Assembly: GCF_001270495.1 (NCBI RefSeq)
Contig: NZ_LGUR01000014.1
Location: forward strand, 1-64,000
Length of the DNA stretch: 64,000 nt
Direction: 5' to 3'
Origin: Streptomyces viridochromogenes
Lineage (GTDB): Bacteria; Actinomycetota; Actinomycetes; Streptomycetales; Streptomycetaceae
A program made the translations under genes and the position numbers. Of the stretch, positions 33,240 to 42,480 are shown piece by piece. Below the pieces are notes generated by a model. The model was given only the letters and a program-made list of their open reading frames with translations. It ran no database searches and was not told the origin of the DNA. The number at the start of each line of letters is the position of its first letter. The stretch's first letter is position 1.

Positions 33240-34739
33240 ATGACGCCAGGACACGGCAGCACGGTTGACGGAGTGCTGCGCCGCAGCGCCCGACGCACCC
33301 CGGTACGCACCGCGGTCGAGGACCGCGAACGCGCGTGGACGTATGAGGAACTCGACGAGGCCGTCTCCCGTGCGGCGAGCGTCCTGCTCGCCCAGGACCT
33401 CGCCCCCGGCGACCGGGTGGCCGCCTACGGCCACAACTCGGGCGCCTACCTCATCGCCTTCCTGGCGTGCGCCCGCGCGGGCCTCGTCCACGTCCCCGTC
33501 AACCAGAACCTCACCGGCGACGACCTCGCCTACATCGTCGGCCAGTCCGGCAGCTCGCTGGTTCTCACCGACCCCGCCCTGGCCGGCCGGCTCCCCGACG
33601 GCGTCCGTACGATGCCGCTGCGCGACGCCGACGACTCACTGCTGGCGCGGCAGGCCACGGCGCCCGCGTACGACGGCCCGGAGGCGCGCGGCGAGGACCT
33701 GGTCCAGCTTCTCTACACCTCGGGCACGACGGCCCTGCCGAAGGGCGCGATGATGACCCACCGCGCCCTGGTCCACGAGTACCTGAGCGCGATCACCGCC
33801 CTCGATCTGAGCGCCGGGGACCGCCCTGTCCACTCACTGCCGCTGTACCACTCGGCGCAGATGCATGTGTTCCTCATGCCGTATCTGGCGGTCGGCGCCA
33901 CCAACATCATCCTGGAGTCGCCCGACGGTGACCAGCTCTTCGACCTGATCGAAGCCGGTCGCGCGGACAGCCTGTTCGCCCCGCCCACGGTCTGGATCGG
34001 CCTCGCGGGCCGCCCCGACTTCGCGACCCGGGAGCTCGACGGGCTGCGCAAGGCGTACTACGGCGCCTCGATCATGCCGGTGCCGGTCCTGGAGCGGCTG
34101 CGTGAGAGATGGCCCGAGCTGGCCTTCTACAACTGCTTCGGGCAGAGCGAGATCGGCCCGTTGGCCATGGTGCTGGCCCCGGAGGAGCACAAGGGCCGGA
34201 TGGACTCCTGCGGCCGTACCGTCCTCTTCGTCGACGCCCGGGTGGTCGACGAGGACGGCGAGGACGTCCCCGACGGCACCTCCGGCGAGATCGTCTACCG
34301 CTCCCCTCAGCTGTGCGAGGGCTACTGGGACAAGCCCGAGGAGACCGCCGAGGCCTTCCGCGACGGCTGGTTCCGCTCCGGCGACCTGGCGGTGCGGGAC
34401 GCGCACGGCTACTTCACGATCGTCGACCGGGTGAAGGACGTCATCAACTCCGGGGGCGTACTGATCGCCTCACGTGAGGTCGAGGACGCGCTGTACACGC
34501 ACGAGGGCGTCGCTGAGGTCGCCGTGATCGGCCTGCCCGACGAGCGCTGGATCGAGGCCGTCACGGCGGTCGTCGTCCCGCGCGGCGAGGTGAGCGAGGC
34601 CGAACTGATCGAGCACGCGCGCGTGAAGCTCGCCCACTTCAAGGCGCCCAAGCGGGTGACGTTCGTGGACGAGCTGCCGCGCAACGCCAGCGGGAAGATC
34701 CTCAAGCGGGAGCTGCGGGATCGGTTCGCCGACCATTAG
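33240..34739 (+). CDS. AMP-forming acyl-CoA synthetase
   Basis: A 499-aa ANL-superfamily acyl-CoA ligase, similar to the FadD13 type. The P-loop is YTSGTTALPKGAMMTH, the adenylate region holds YNCFGQSEIG, and GDLAVRDAHGYFTIVDRVKD with the C-terminal lysine motif (NASGKILKRE) is complete. It thus should make acyl-CoA from a medium- or long-chain acid. ATG 33240 lies nine bases past a GAGGA site. It is divergent from the secreted acylase: the acylase could release a fatty acid that this ligase activates, which is an attractive but untested link. The next gene, phenylacetate-CoA ligase, is convergent (24 bp). Confidence 0.9.
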   Translation: MTPGHGSTVDGVLRRSARRTPVRTAVEDRERAWTYEELDEAVSRAASVLLAQDLAPGDRVAAYGHNSGAYLIAFLACARAGLVHVPVNQNLTGDDLAYIVGQSGSSLVLTDPALAGRLPDGVRTMPLRDADDSLLARQATAPAYDGPEARGEDLVQLLYTSGTTALPKGAMMTHRALVHEYLSAITALDLSAGDRPVHSLPLYHSAQMHVFLMPYLAVGATNIILESPDGDQLFDLIEAGRADSLFAPPTVWIGLAGRPDFATRELDGLRKAYYGASIMPVPVLERLRERWPELAFYNCFGQSEIGPLAMVLAPEEHKGRMDSCGRTVLFVDARVVDEDGEDVPDGTSGEIVYRSPQLCEGYWDKPEETAEAFRDGWFRSGDLAVRDAHGYFTIVDRVKDVINSGGVLIASREVEDALYTHEGVAEVAVIGLPDERWIEAVTAVVVPRGEVSEAELIEHARVKLAHFKAPKRVTFVDELPRNASGKILKRELRDRFADH

Positions 34740-34762
34740 TCGAAGCCGGTCCGCGCGGATGG

Positions 34763-36058
34763 TCAGCGGGGCCGCAGATCCTGGATCCGCCGGATCTTGC
34801 CCACGGACCGTTCCAGTGACTCCGGTTCGACGATCTCCACGGCGACCGACACCCCGATGCCGTCCTTCACGGCCGCGGCGATGGCCTGGGCGGCTGCGTC
34901 CCGGACCTCGGGTGACGCGCCGGGGCGGGCCTCCGCGCGCACCGTGAGGGCGTCGAGACGGCCCTCCCGGGTGGGACGCAGCTGGAAGTGGGGTGCCACG
35001 CCCGGGGTCCGGAGCACGATCTCCTCGATCTGGGTGGGGAAGAGATTGACCCCGCGCAGGATGACCATGTCGTCACTGCGGCCGGTGATCTTCTCCATCC
35101 GCCGGAACGCCCGGGCGGTCCCCGGCTGCAGCCGTGTCAGGTCCCGGGTGCGGTAGCGGATGACGGGCATGGCCTCCTTGGTGAGCGAGGTGAAGACCAG
35201 CTCGCCCTCCTCGCCGTCGGGCAGCACCTCGCCGGTGATCGGGTCGACGATCTCCGGGAAGAAGTGGTCTTCCCACACATGCAGCCCGTCCTTGGTCTCC
35301 ACGCACTCCTGGGCGACCCCGGGCCCGATCACCTCGGACAGCCCGTATACGTCGACCGCGTCGATCGCGAACCGCTCCTCGATCTCGTGGCGCATCTGCT
35401 CGGTCCAGGGCTCGGCACCGAAGATGCCCACACGCAGGGAGGTACCGCGCGGGTCGACGCCCAGCCGTTCGAACTCGTCTAGAAGAGTGAGCATGTACGA
35501 CGGCGTCACCATGATGATCTCGGGCCTGAGGTCCTGGATCAGCTGGACCTGGCGGGCCGTCATACCGCCGGACGCGGGGATGACCGTACAGCCGAGCCGT
35601 TCGGCACCGTAGTGTGCGCCGAGCCCACCGGTGAACAGCCCATAGCCGTACGCCACATGCACCTTGTCCCCGGGCCGCCCGCCCGCCGCCCGGATGGACC
35701 GGGCCACCATGTCGGACCACAGGGAGAGGTCGGCGTCGGTGTAGCCGACGACCGTGGGACGCCCGGTGGTGCCGCTGGAGGCGTGGATACGGCGGATACG
35801 GTCCTGGGGCACGGCGAACATCCCGTACGGGTAGTTCTCACGCAGGTCGGCCTTGGTCGTGAACGGGAAGCGGGCCAGATCGGCGAGCGAGCGGCAGTCG
35901 TCGGGCCGTATGCCGGCCTTGTCGAAGGAGTCCCGGTAGAACGGCACGTTGTCGTACGCGTGCCGCAGCGATGTCCGCAACCGCTCCAACTGCAACGCCC
36001 GCAGTGCCTCCGGGGCGAGCCGTTCCCCCGAGTCCAGCAGCTCCGTCGCATCCGCCAT
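34763..36058 (-). CDS. paaK: Phenylacetate-CoA ligase
   Basis: A 431-aa PaaK-type ligase forming phenylacetyl-CoA from phenylacetate, ATP and CoA. It carries the ATP-binding loop SSGTTGRPTV, the family motifs YGYGLFTGGLG and GAEPWTEQM, and the end motif VGKIRRI. ATG 36058 sits about five bases past GGGAGAAG. An in-frame start at 36082 was not preferred. The rest of the paa pathway (paaABCDE, paaG, paaZ) is absent from the window, so this is an orphan paaK. Such stand-alone copies in streptomycetes may activate phenylacetate or related aryl acids for other uses. A strong dyad upstream points to PaaR-like control. Confidence 0.9.
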   Translation of the reverse strand: MADATELLDSGERLAPEALRALQLERLRTSLRHAYDNVPFYRDSFDKAGIRPDDCRSLADLARFPFTTKADLRENYPYGMFAVPQDRIRRIHASSGTTGRPTVVGYTDADLSLWSDMVARSIRAAGGRPGDKVHVAYGYGLFTGGLGAHYGAERLGCTVIPASGGMTARQVQLIQDLRPEIIMVTPSYMLTLLDEFERLGVDPRGTSLRVGIFGAEPWTEQMRHEIEERFAIDAVDVYGLSEVIGPGVAQECVETKDGLHVWEDHFFPEIVDPITGEVLPDGEEGELVFTSLTKEAMPVIRYRTRDLTRLQPGTARAFRRMEKITGRSDDMVILRGVNLFPTQIEEIVLRTPGVAPHFQLRPTREGRLDALTVRAEARPGASPEVRDAAAQAIAAAVKDGIGVSVAVEIVEPESLERSVGKIRRIQDLRPR

Positions 36059-36094
36059 GGGGACTTCTCCCTCGCCGACCACGCCAATCCGGAC

Positions 36095-36110
36095 GACCGA
36101 TCATTCGGTC
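36095..36110 (-). promoter_or_regulatory. Candidate PaaR-type operator before paaK
   Basis: GACCGA-TCAT-TCGGTC is a perfect 6-bp inverted repeat with a four-base spacer, 36 bp upstream of the paaK start. ACCG/CGGT half-sites resemble the known actinobacterial paa repressor (PaaR, TetR family) sites. No such regulator gene lies in the window. Confidence 0.5.
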
Positions 36111-36280
36111 CGGGTGTTCGGGATCAGTAATCCAGGCGGTGATTGATCAGGCAAGGGGGCGGGCCGCACTTTCTGCGCGTCAGGGCGCCACAATGGCCTG
36201 CTTGGACTTGCCGGCGCCCCATCGCCCTGCGACAACAACCCCGTTGCGGTGCGGGCGGTCGGCGGTTCAAGATCGGCGCC

Positions 36281-37123
36281 ATGCCGACTTTCACCGCTGC
36301 CGACGGGACCCAGCTCGCCTACCGCCTGCGAGGTGAGGGCGAACCGCTCGTCGTCCTGCCCGGTGGGCCGATGCGCGCTTCTGCCTACCTCGGTGACCTG
36401 GGCGGACTGGCGGCGCACCGGCAACTGGTGCTGCTCGACCTGCGCGGAACGGGGGACTCCGCGGTGCCCTCGGATCCCGCCACCTATCGGTGCGACCACC
36501 TGGTGGACGACGTAGAGGTGTTGCGCACCCACATGGGGCTGGCCCACATGGATGTGCTCGGGCACTCGGCGGGCGGGAGCCTCGCCATGTTGTACGCCGC
36601 CCGCTATCCGGAGCGGGTGGCGCGCCTGGCGCTGGTGACCGCGACGCCCTGGGCGTTGGGGATGCCCGCCACGGCCGAGGAACGGCTGGCCGCCGCCCGG
36701 GCGAGGGAGGGCGAACCGTGGTTCGCGGAGGCGTTCCCGGCGTTCCAGGCGTGGCTGGCCGGGACGGGCGACTGCGACCCCCTGTGCGCGCCCTTCTTCT
36801 ATGGTCGTTGGGACCATGTGGCCCAGGCACACGACGCGCGCGGCGACGCCGAGTTCAACGACGAGGGCTTCGACATCTACGGCTCCGACGGGGCCTACGA
36901 CCCGCCCACGACCCGCTCCCAGCTCTCCCGACTCGCCGCCCCGGTGCTCGTCCTGGCGGGCGAACTCGACGGAGGCCCCAGCCCTGAACTCGCCCGCCGC
37001 ACGGCCGACGCCTTCCCGAACGCCGAACTGGCCGTGCAACCCGGTGCCGGGCACTATCCGTGGCTCGACGACGCGGAGTGGTTCGTACGGCGTCTCGTCG
37101 CCTTTCTCTGCGGCCCGCGCTGA
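36281..37123 (+). CDS. Alpha/beta hydrolase
   Basis: A 280-aa alpha/beta hydrolase of the proline-iminopeptidase/haloperoxidase-like group. The nucleophile elbow is GHSAGG (Ser near residue 99), the oxyanion strand is VVLPGGPMR, the acidic residue is in LAGELDGGPSPE, and the His is GAGHYPW. It lacks a signal peptide. The HGGPG motif of prolyl iminopeptidases reads LPGGP here, so peptidase activity is possible but unproved. ATG 36281 has no good ribosome site. It stands alone between paaK and a small secreted protein gene. Confidence 0.87.
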   Translation: MPTFTAADGTQLAYRLRGEGEPLVVLPGGPMRASAYLGDLGGLAAHRQLVLLDLRGTGDSAVPSDPATYRCDHLVDDVEVLRTHMGLAHMDVLGHSAGGSLAMLYAARYPERVARLALVTATPWALGMPATAEERLAAARAREGEPWFAEAFPAFQAWLAGTGDCDPLCAPFFYGRWDHVAQAHDARGDAEFNDEGFDIYGSDGAYDPPTTRSQLSRLAAPVLVLAGELDGGPSPELARRTADAFPNAELAVQPGAGHYPWLDDAEWFVRRLVAFLCGPR

Positions 37124-37265
37124 CCCTGGCCGTGGTCACGGCCGCCACGAAGATCACCACCGCGTATGGGCTGCCTCCGCCTAGTGGGCCGCCACCGGCC
37201 ACTGGGCTGCCACGGCCCCGTACTGATCCCGGTGATCCTGTGCCCGCTCACCGCCCAGGCGTGCT

Positions 37266-37691
37266 TCAGCGGCCGAACCGACGCCGGTACACGACGTAAC
37301 CGGCGGCCAGAGCCACCGCGCCGACGGCCAGGCCGGCCCCCAGAGCCACCTCGAGGTCCGCCGGCCCCGTGCTGCCGCCGAGGCCGCCCCTGACTCCCTG
37401 GGTGGGGAGCGCCGAGCGTACGGGCAACGGCGAAACGACGGGGCGTGGCGATGAGACGGCCGCGTCGCGGTGTGGCAGGACATCACAGGCGGTGCCGTCG
37501 TGCCTTCCTCGGTCCTCGTCCAGGCGACGGTGGTCGTCGGGGTCGCGGTTGAACTCCGCCTGGGCATCTTCCTGGAAGGCGAAGTCGTGGCAGTCCCGGC
37601 CGTTCTCGGCGTGGGCGGCCTGGGCCGCCGGGCCGGCGGTGACGAGGACGGTGATCGCGGCTGTGCATATCGCGTGGGTACGTCTCTTCAC
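37266..37691 (-). CDS. Small secreted, membrane-anchored excalibur-like protein
   Basis: A 141-aa envelope protein. A signal peptide (about 1-28, ending QAAHA) leads to a segment DCHDFAFQEDAQAEF plus a DPDDHRRLDEDRGRHDGTACD stretch, which resembles the calcium-binding excalibur domain (paired Cys and an acidic loop). A Pro/Ser-rich linker follows, then one C-terminal membrane helix and a short basic tail. So the small domain would face outside the cell. ATG 37691 is behind AAGGGAG. It is next to the sulfatase/LTA-synthase-like gene on the same strand but 137 bp apart. The function is unknown. Confidence 0.75.
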   Translation of the reverse strand: MKRRTHAICTAAITVLVTAGPAAQAAHAENGRDCHDFAFQEDAQAEFNRDPDDHRRLDEDRGRHDGTACDVLPHRDAAVSSPRPVVSPLPVRSALPTQGVRGGLGGSTGPADLEVALGAGLAVGAVALAAGYVVYRRRFGR

Positions 37692-37828
37692 GGGCGCTCC
37701 CTTTCGGTCCTGCGGTCTCGGCGACCGTCATTGCGACCGTAGGGACGCCACCCGCGCCCGGCGCGCCTTGTTACGCCATCCGACTGCCCCGCACATCGGC
37801 GATGCCCGAACGGCCCAACCCCGGCTGC

Positions 37829-39718
37829 TCAGTCCTTCCGCGGCCCGTACGCCGTCAGGAAACGGTCACGGAACTTGTCCATGCCCCAGGTCGGAGCGTT
37901 CTCGGCGGGCTTGAGGCCGTCCGTCCAGTTCCAGTCGGCGATCCTGTCGAGGACCTTCTGGTCGCGGGCGACGATCGTGACGGGGACGTCCTTGCTCGTG
38001 TTGCCGGCGGTGACGGTCGGTACGGGCTGGTGGTCGCCGAGGAAGACGAGGACCGTGTCGTCGGTGCCGTAGCGCTCGACCCATTCCGTGAGGCTGTGGA
38101 GCGAGTACTCGATGGCGCGACGGTACTCGGTGCGCACGCGTTCGGGGTCCTGCCAGACCTCCTTGGGGTCGGTGCCCTCCTTCTTGATCTGGTGGAAGAC
38201 CGATCCGTCGCCGAGGTCGTCCCAGTCGACCATGCGGGCGATGGGTGACCAGGGGTTGTGGCTGGAGGCCAGGATGATCTCCGCCATGATCGGCTCACGG
38301 TCCTTCTTGCCGTGCTCCAGACGCTGGAAGGCCTCCAGGCTGAACTGGTCGGGCACGGGCGTCCAGCTGAAGTACGGGCCCTGGTAGCCCAGGTGCTCGG
38401 AGTCGTAGATGTGGTCGAGGGCGAAGTACTTGCCCTCCGGCCACGCCCGCCGCACGCCGGGCACGACGCCGACCGTGCGCCAGGCACCGGTCTTGCGGAA
38501 GTAGCTGTTGAGCGTCGCACGGTCGCTGGTGGTCAGACTCCGGTACCGCTGCTGGTTCTTGATCCACAGTCCGGACAGGAAGGTGGAGTGGGCGAGCCAG
38601 CTGCCGGCTCCCGTCACCGGCGACCTCAGCCACGCGCTGCGCGACTGGAATCCGGCCGCCTTGAGGTTGCTCGTCCCCTCCTTGAGCGCCGCGTCGATCT
38701 GCGGTGCCATCGCCGGATCGTCGATCGCGACACGGCCGTAGCTCTCGATGAACGTGAACAGGACGTCCTTGCCGCGCAACCCCGTGAGCAGCTGGTCCGG
38801 CGGCGTCTTCGCGAAGGCGTCCACGGCCGCCTGCTTCTGGAAGACGCGTCCGTCCTTGAGGCCGGCCTGCACCTGTTCGACACGATTGTTGACCAAGTCG
38901 GCATTGCCCTTGGTGGCCAGCGGGACGCCGGTGATCTGGATGCTCAGCGTCATGCAGGTGATCCACGCGGTGCCCAGGACCAGCGTGGTGCGCGTGGCGA
39001 CGGCACGGTTTCTGACCATGAGGTTCGTGACCCGCACCATCGCGAGCGTCATGAGCACGAGGACGGCGACGATCAGCGCGATCACGCCGACCACCGCGAG
39101 TACCTGGCCGGTCCGGCCGAAGGACTCCCGGACGAACTCCGCCGCGTCGTCGAGCAGGATCCAGTCCAGGACCAGATCGAAGGGGCGGGCCAGCACCTGG
39201 TAGAAGCCCATGTCGACGAACTTCAGGACGGTGAGCAGCCCGAGGAGGGCGCCCGAGACCACCGCCATCAGCCGCCGTGACCGCGGCGGCAGCGCCAGCA
39301 GGAGGCCCGCGAGCAGGATCCCCTCGGCCGGGAGGCGGAAGAACGCCTCGGGATTGAGCCGTTCGAGCTGGTTCGGCACGAGGAGTGCGAAGAGCAGGAG
39401 CGCCCCGGCCAGGACGGTCGTCCCGACGGTGACGCCGTGTGCCGTGCGGGGGTAGCGGCGACGCCAGCCGAACCAGCCGGGGGACGGGGAGGAGCCGGAC
39501 GGCTCCGCGGGGTGGGCCGCCTCGGTTTCGTCGGCCGCTTCGGTCGGCTCGGCCTCTACGTCTGCCCTGGCCGCGGCTGCCCCTTCGACCGCTTCCAGAG
39601 CTTCGACCGCTTCGACCGCTTCGGCCTCTTCGGGTTTTCCGGCCGCCGTGGCCGTTTCCGCCGTACCCGTCTCTTCCGTCGTCTGCTGTGCTAGCTGCTC
39701 TGCTGCCTCCTGCGACAC
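37829..39718 (-). CDS. Membrane sulfatase/LTA-synthase-like phosphotransferase
   Basis: A 629-aa polytopic membrane protein. The first ~75 residues are a highly repetitive Glu-Ala-rich cytoplasmic tail, then four to five membrane helices. The rest is an extracytoplasmic alkaline-phosphatase-superfamily domain with the FTFIESYGR nucleophile region (Ser or Thr) and a metal motif GDHQP. This resembles LtaS-like or sulfatase family enzymes that transfer phosphoglycerol or other head groups onto surface polymers. GTG 39718 has GGGAGG upstream and is preferred to an ATG at 39787. Its exact substrate is unknown. Confidence 0.82.
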   Translation of the reverse strand: MSQEAAEQLAQQTTEETGTAETATAAGKPEEAEAVEAVEALEAVEGAAAARADVEAEPTEAADETEAAHPAEPSGSSPSPGWFGWRRRYPRTAHGVTVGTTVLAGALLLFALLVPNQLERLNPEAFFRLPAEGILLAGLLLALPPRSRRLMAVVSGALLGLLTVLKFVDMGFYQVLARPFDLVLDWILLDDAAEFVRESFGRTGQVLAVVGVIALIVAVLVLMTLAMVRVTNLMVRNRAVATRTTLVLGTAWITCMTLSIQITGVPLATKGNADLVNNRVEQVQAGLKDGRVFQKQAAVDAFAKTPPDQLLTGLRGKDVLFTFIESYGRVAIDDPAMAPQIDAALKEGTSNLKAAGFQSRSAWLRSPVTGAGSWLAHSTFLSGLWIKNQQRYRSLTTSDRATLNSYFRKTGAWRTVGVVPGVRRAWPEGKYFALDHIYDSEHLGYQGPYFSWTPVPDQFSLEAFQRLEHGKKDREPIMAEIILASSHNPWSPIARMVDWDDLGDGSVFHQIKKEGTDPKEVWQDPERVRTEYRRAIEYSLHSLTEWVERYGTDDTVLVFLGDHQPVPTVTAGNTSKDVPVTIVARDQKVLDRIADWNWTDGLKPAENAPTWGMDKFRDRFLTAYGPRKD

Positions 39719-39834
39719 CCGGAGGTCCTCCCGTGCGGTCTTGCGATGGCATGGCAAACAGCGCCCGATGACCGAGCCTGCCACCACGAGTACGTCCGCA
39801 CGTCACCTTAGGTTCAATCGCACCTGACCGGAAT

Positions 39835-41463
39835 TCACCCGTCCGCCGCCACCGCCACCTCGCGTGCCCACCGGTAGTCCGCCTTGCCGCTGGGCGAGCG
39901 CCGGATCGTGTCAGTGAGCACCAGCCGACGGGGGATCTTGTATCCCGCGAGGCGGGAGCGGCAGTGCGTCTGGATGTCCGCCAGTGACGGCCGCACCGCA
40001 CCCGCGCGCAACTGCACCACGGCCGCCACGTGATGCCCCCACCTGGCGTCCGGAACCCCGGCGACCAGCGCGTCGTAGACATCGGGATGGGACTTGAGGG
40101 CCTGCTCGACCTCCTCCGGGTACACCTTCTCGCCCCCGGTGTTGATGCACTGCGAGCCGCGGCCCAGGACGGTGACGACGCCCTCCTCGTCGACCGTGGC
40201 CATGTCGCCCAGCAGCACCCAGCGCCGGCCGTCCTTCTCGAAGAAGGTCTCGGCGGTTTTCCCCGGGTCGTTGTAGTAGCCGAGCGGCACGTGACCGCAC
40301 TGCGCGACCCTGCCCACCTCGCCCACGGCGACCGCCTCGTGCGTTGCCGGATCGACCACCTGTGTACGGGAGTTGACGCGGATGCGGAAGCCGCGTTCGG
40401 GGCCGGAGTCCTCGGTCGCCGTACCGTTGAATCCGGATTCCGAGGAGCCGAAGTTGTTCAGCAGCATCACGTTCGGGACCAGCTCCTGGAACTGGCGGCG
40501 CACCGTGTCGGACATGATCGCCCCGGATGACGACACGCTGAACATCGACGAGCAGTCGGTGCCCTTCATCGGCCCGTTGAGCGCGTCGACCAGCGGCCGC
40601 AGCATCGCGTCGCCCACCAGCGACACGCTGGTGACCCTCTCCTTCTCGATCGTCCGCAGGACCTCCTCCGGGGCGAACTTCCGGTGGATCACGACGCGTT
40701 GGCCGAAGTTGAAGCCGATGAAGGCGGTCAGCGTGGACGTCCCGTGCATCAGCGGTGCGGTGGGGAAGAAGGTGATGCCGTCGCCGCCCGCGGCCACCCG
40801 CTCCGCCAGCTCCTCCGGCTTCTTCACCGGCTCGCCGGTCGGCGCGCCCCCGCCCAGCCCCGCGAAGAACAGGTCCTCCTGGCGCCACATCACGCCCTTG
40901 GGCATTCCGGTGGTGCCGCCCGTGTAGATGATGAACTGGTCGTCGCCCGACCGTGCCGGGAACCCGCGCTCGGGCGACCCGGCGGCCTCGGCGTCCGCGA
41001 AGGCCACGGCGGGCACGACCGGCGCGTGAGCCGGACCGGGGGTCACGGCGCCCACGCGCACCAGGTGCCGTACCCCCTCCACCTGCGGCAGTGCCGCCGC
41101 CACCCGGTCCGTGAACTCCGCCTCGAAGACCAGAGCCGCCAGATCGGCGTCCCGGTAGAGGTACACCAACTCCTCTTCGACGTAGCGGTAGTTGACGTTG
41201 ACCGGCACGATCCGCGCCTTCAGGCAGCCCAGCACCGTCTGGAGGTACTCGATGCCGTTGTAGAGGTGGAGCCCGAGGTGTTCGCCGGGGCGGATCCCGC
41301 TGTCGATCAGATGGTGTGCGATCCGGTTGGCCGCCGCGTCCAGCTGCGCATACGTCAGACGGCGCTCCACGCCCGTGCCCGGATGGTCGATGTACACGAG
41401 CGCCTCGCGGTCGGGCACCGCGTCGACGACCGACTCGAACAGGTCGGCAAGGTTGTACTCCAC
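39835..41463 (-). CDS. AMP-forming acyl-CoA synthetase
   Basis: A 542-aa ANL-superfamily acyl-CoA ligase. YTGGTTGMPKGVMWRQ is the P-loop, NNFGSSESGFNG lies in the adenylate region, and the C-terminal motif (SPSGKADYRWARE) carries the catalytic Lys. The N-terminus opens with YNLADLFES, as in the FadD19-like ligases acting on branched or sterol-side-chain acids. GTG 41463 is behind AGGAGGAG. It is divergent from a crotonase, with the perfect 17-bp repeat between them. Together with the downstream thiolase-like genes it suggests activation and degradation of a branched or isoprenoid acid. Confidence 0.9.
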   Translation of the reverse strand: MEYNLADLFESVVDAVPDREALVYIDHPGTGVERRLTYAQLDAAANRIAHHLIDSGIRPGEHLGLHLYNGIEYLQTVLGCLKARIVPVNVNYRYVEEELVYLYRDADLAALVFEAEFTDRVAAALPQVEGVRHLVRVGAVTPGPAHAPVVPAVAFADAEAAGSPERGFPARSGDDQFIIYTGGTTGMPKGVMWRQEDLFFAGLGGGAPTGEPVKKPEELAERVAAGGDGITFFPTAPLMHGTSTLTAFIGFNFGQRVVIHRKFAPEEVLRTIEKERVTSVSLVGDAMLRPLVDALNGPMKGTDCSSMFSVSSSGAIMSDTVRRQFQELVPNVMLLNNFGSSESGFNGTATEDSGPERGFRIRVNSRTQVVDPATHEAVAVGEVGRVAQCGHVPLGYYNDPGKTAETFFEKDGRRWVLLGDMATVDEEGVVTVLGRGSQCINTGGEKVYPEEVEQALKSHPDVYDALVAGVPDARWGHHVAAVVQLRAGAVRPSLADIQTHCRSRLAGYKIPRRLVLTDTIRRSPSGKADYRWAREVAVAADG

Positions 41464-41558
41464 CGCTCCTCCTGACCTCGACAGGGCCTGGCTCACCAAC
41501 GGTTCGCCGGTCATCAGAGCAAAGGGCGGCACAACTGTGAAGCCTCCGCGCAAAAGAA

Positions 41559-41575
41559 TCTGACTGTCTGTCAGA
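41559..41575. promoter_or_regulatory. Perfect 17-bp inverted repeat between the ligase and crotonase genes
   Basis: TCTGACTGTCTGTCAGA has perfect 6-bp arms around five bases (41559-41575). The 22029-22045 site has the same layout and differs at three positions. A nine-base half-copy (TCTGTCAGA) recurs at 41619-41627, 13 bp before the crotonase start. The site lies in the divergent promoter region and probably serves both directions. Confidence 0.65.
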
Positions 41576-41640
41576 AAACCCTTGAAGTGCCTTCGCGCCT
41601 CCTGCAACCTGTTCTCGTTCTGTCAGAGGGGAGACTGGTC

Positions 41641-42441
41641 ATGGGTGGGACCGAACACCTGGCGGTGCGGCGCGAGGGCGCCACACTGGTGCTCACGCTC
41701 AACCGGCCCGAGGCGAAGAACGCGCTCTCGTTGCCGATGCTGGTCGGCCTCTACGACGGCTGGGTCGAGGCCGACGCCGACGACTCGATCCGCTCGATCG
41801 TGTTCACGGGAGCGGGGGGCTGCTTCTGCGCGGGCATGGACCTCAAGGCCCTCGCCGGGAACGGCATGGCGGGCGAGCACTACCGCGACCGGCTCAAGGC
41901 CGATCCCGACCTGCACTGGAAGGCGATGCTGCGCCACCACCGCCCGCGCAAACCGGTGATCGCCGCCGTCGAGGGGTACTGCGTCGCCGGCGGCACCGAG
42001 ATGCTTCAGGGCACGGACATCCGGGTGGCGGGCGAGTCGGCCACCTTCGGGCTCTTCGAGGTGAAGCGCGGCCTGTTCCCGATCGGCGGCTCCACCGTCC
42101 GTCTGCAACGGCAGATCCCGCGCACCCACGCCCTGGAGATGCTGCTCACCGGACGCCCGTACAGCGCTCGCGAAGCCGCCGACATCGGCCTGATCGGGCA
42201 CGTCGTCCCCGACGGCACGGCCCTGACCAAGGCACTGGAGATCGCCGAACAGGTCAACGCCTGCGGCCCGCTGGCCGTCGAGGCCGTCAAGGCGTCCGTC
42301 TACGAGACCGCGGAGATGGCCGAGACCGACGGCCTCGCCGCCGAACTGGGGCGCGGCTGGCCGATCTTCGACACCGCCGACGCCAAGGAGGGCGCCCGCG
42401 CCTTCGCGGAGAAGCGACCGCCTGTCTACAAGCGTGCGTAG
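41641..42441 (+). CDS. Enoyl-CoA hydratase/crotonase
   Basis: A 266-aa crotonase-fold enzyme, hydrating enoyl-CoA thioesters or acting in a related CoA reaction. The oxyanion-hole segment is GAGGCFCAGMDLKAL and the second is AAVEGYCVAGGTEMLQGTDIRVA. FGLFEVKRGLFPIGGSTVRL supplies a Glu in the usual catalytic zone. ATG 41641 is behind GAGGGGAGA. The upstream 17-bp repeat and the divergent acyl-CoA ligase gene tie it to a beta-oxidation-like module. A REP-like element separates it from the DUF35 and thiolase genes, so they are likely a separate transcript or a processed one. Confidence 0.92.
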   Translation: MGGTEHLAVRREGATLVLTLNRPEAKNALSLPMLVGLYDGWVEADADDSIRSIVFTGAGGCFCAGMDLKALAGNGMAGEHYRDRLKADPDLHWKAMLRHHRPRKPVIAAVEGYCVAGGTEMLQGTDIRVAGESATFGLFEVKRGLFPIGGSTVRLQRQIPRTHALEMLLTGRPYSAREAADIGLIGHVVPDGTALTKALEIAEQVNACGPLAVEAVKASVYETAEMAETDGLAAELGRGWPIFDTADAKEGARAFAEKRPPVYKRA

Positions 42442-42480
42442 CGCTGCGCCGGCCCAGGCCGGTTTGAAGCAGCGGGCCGG

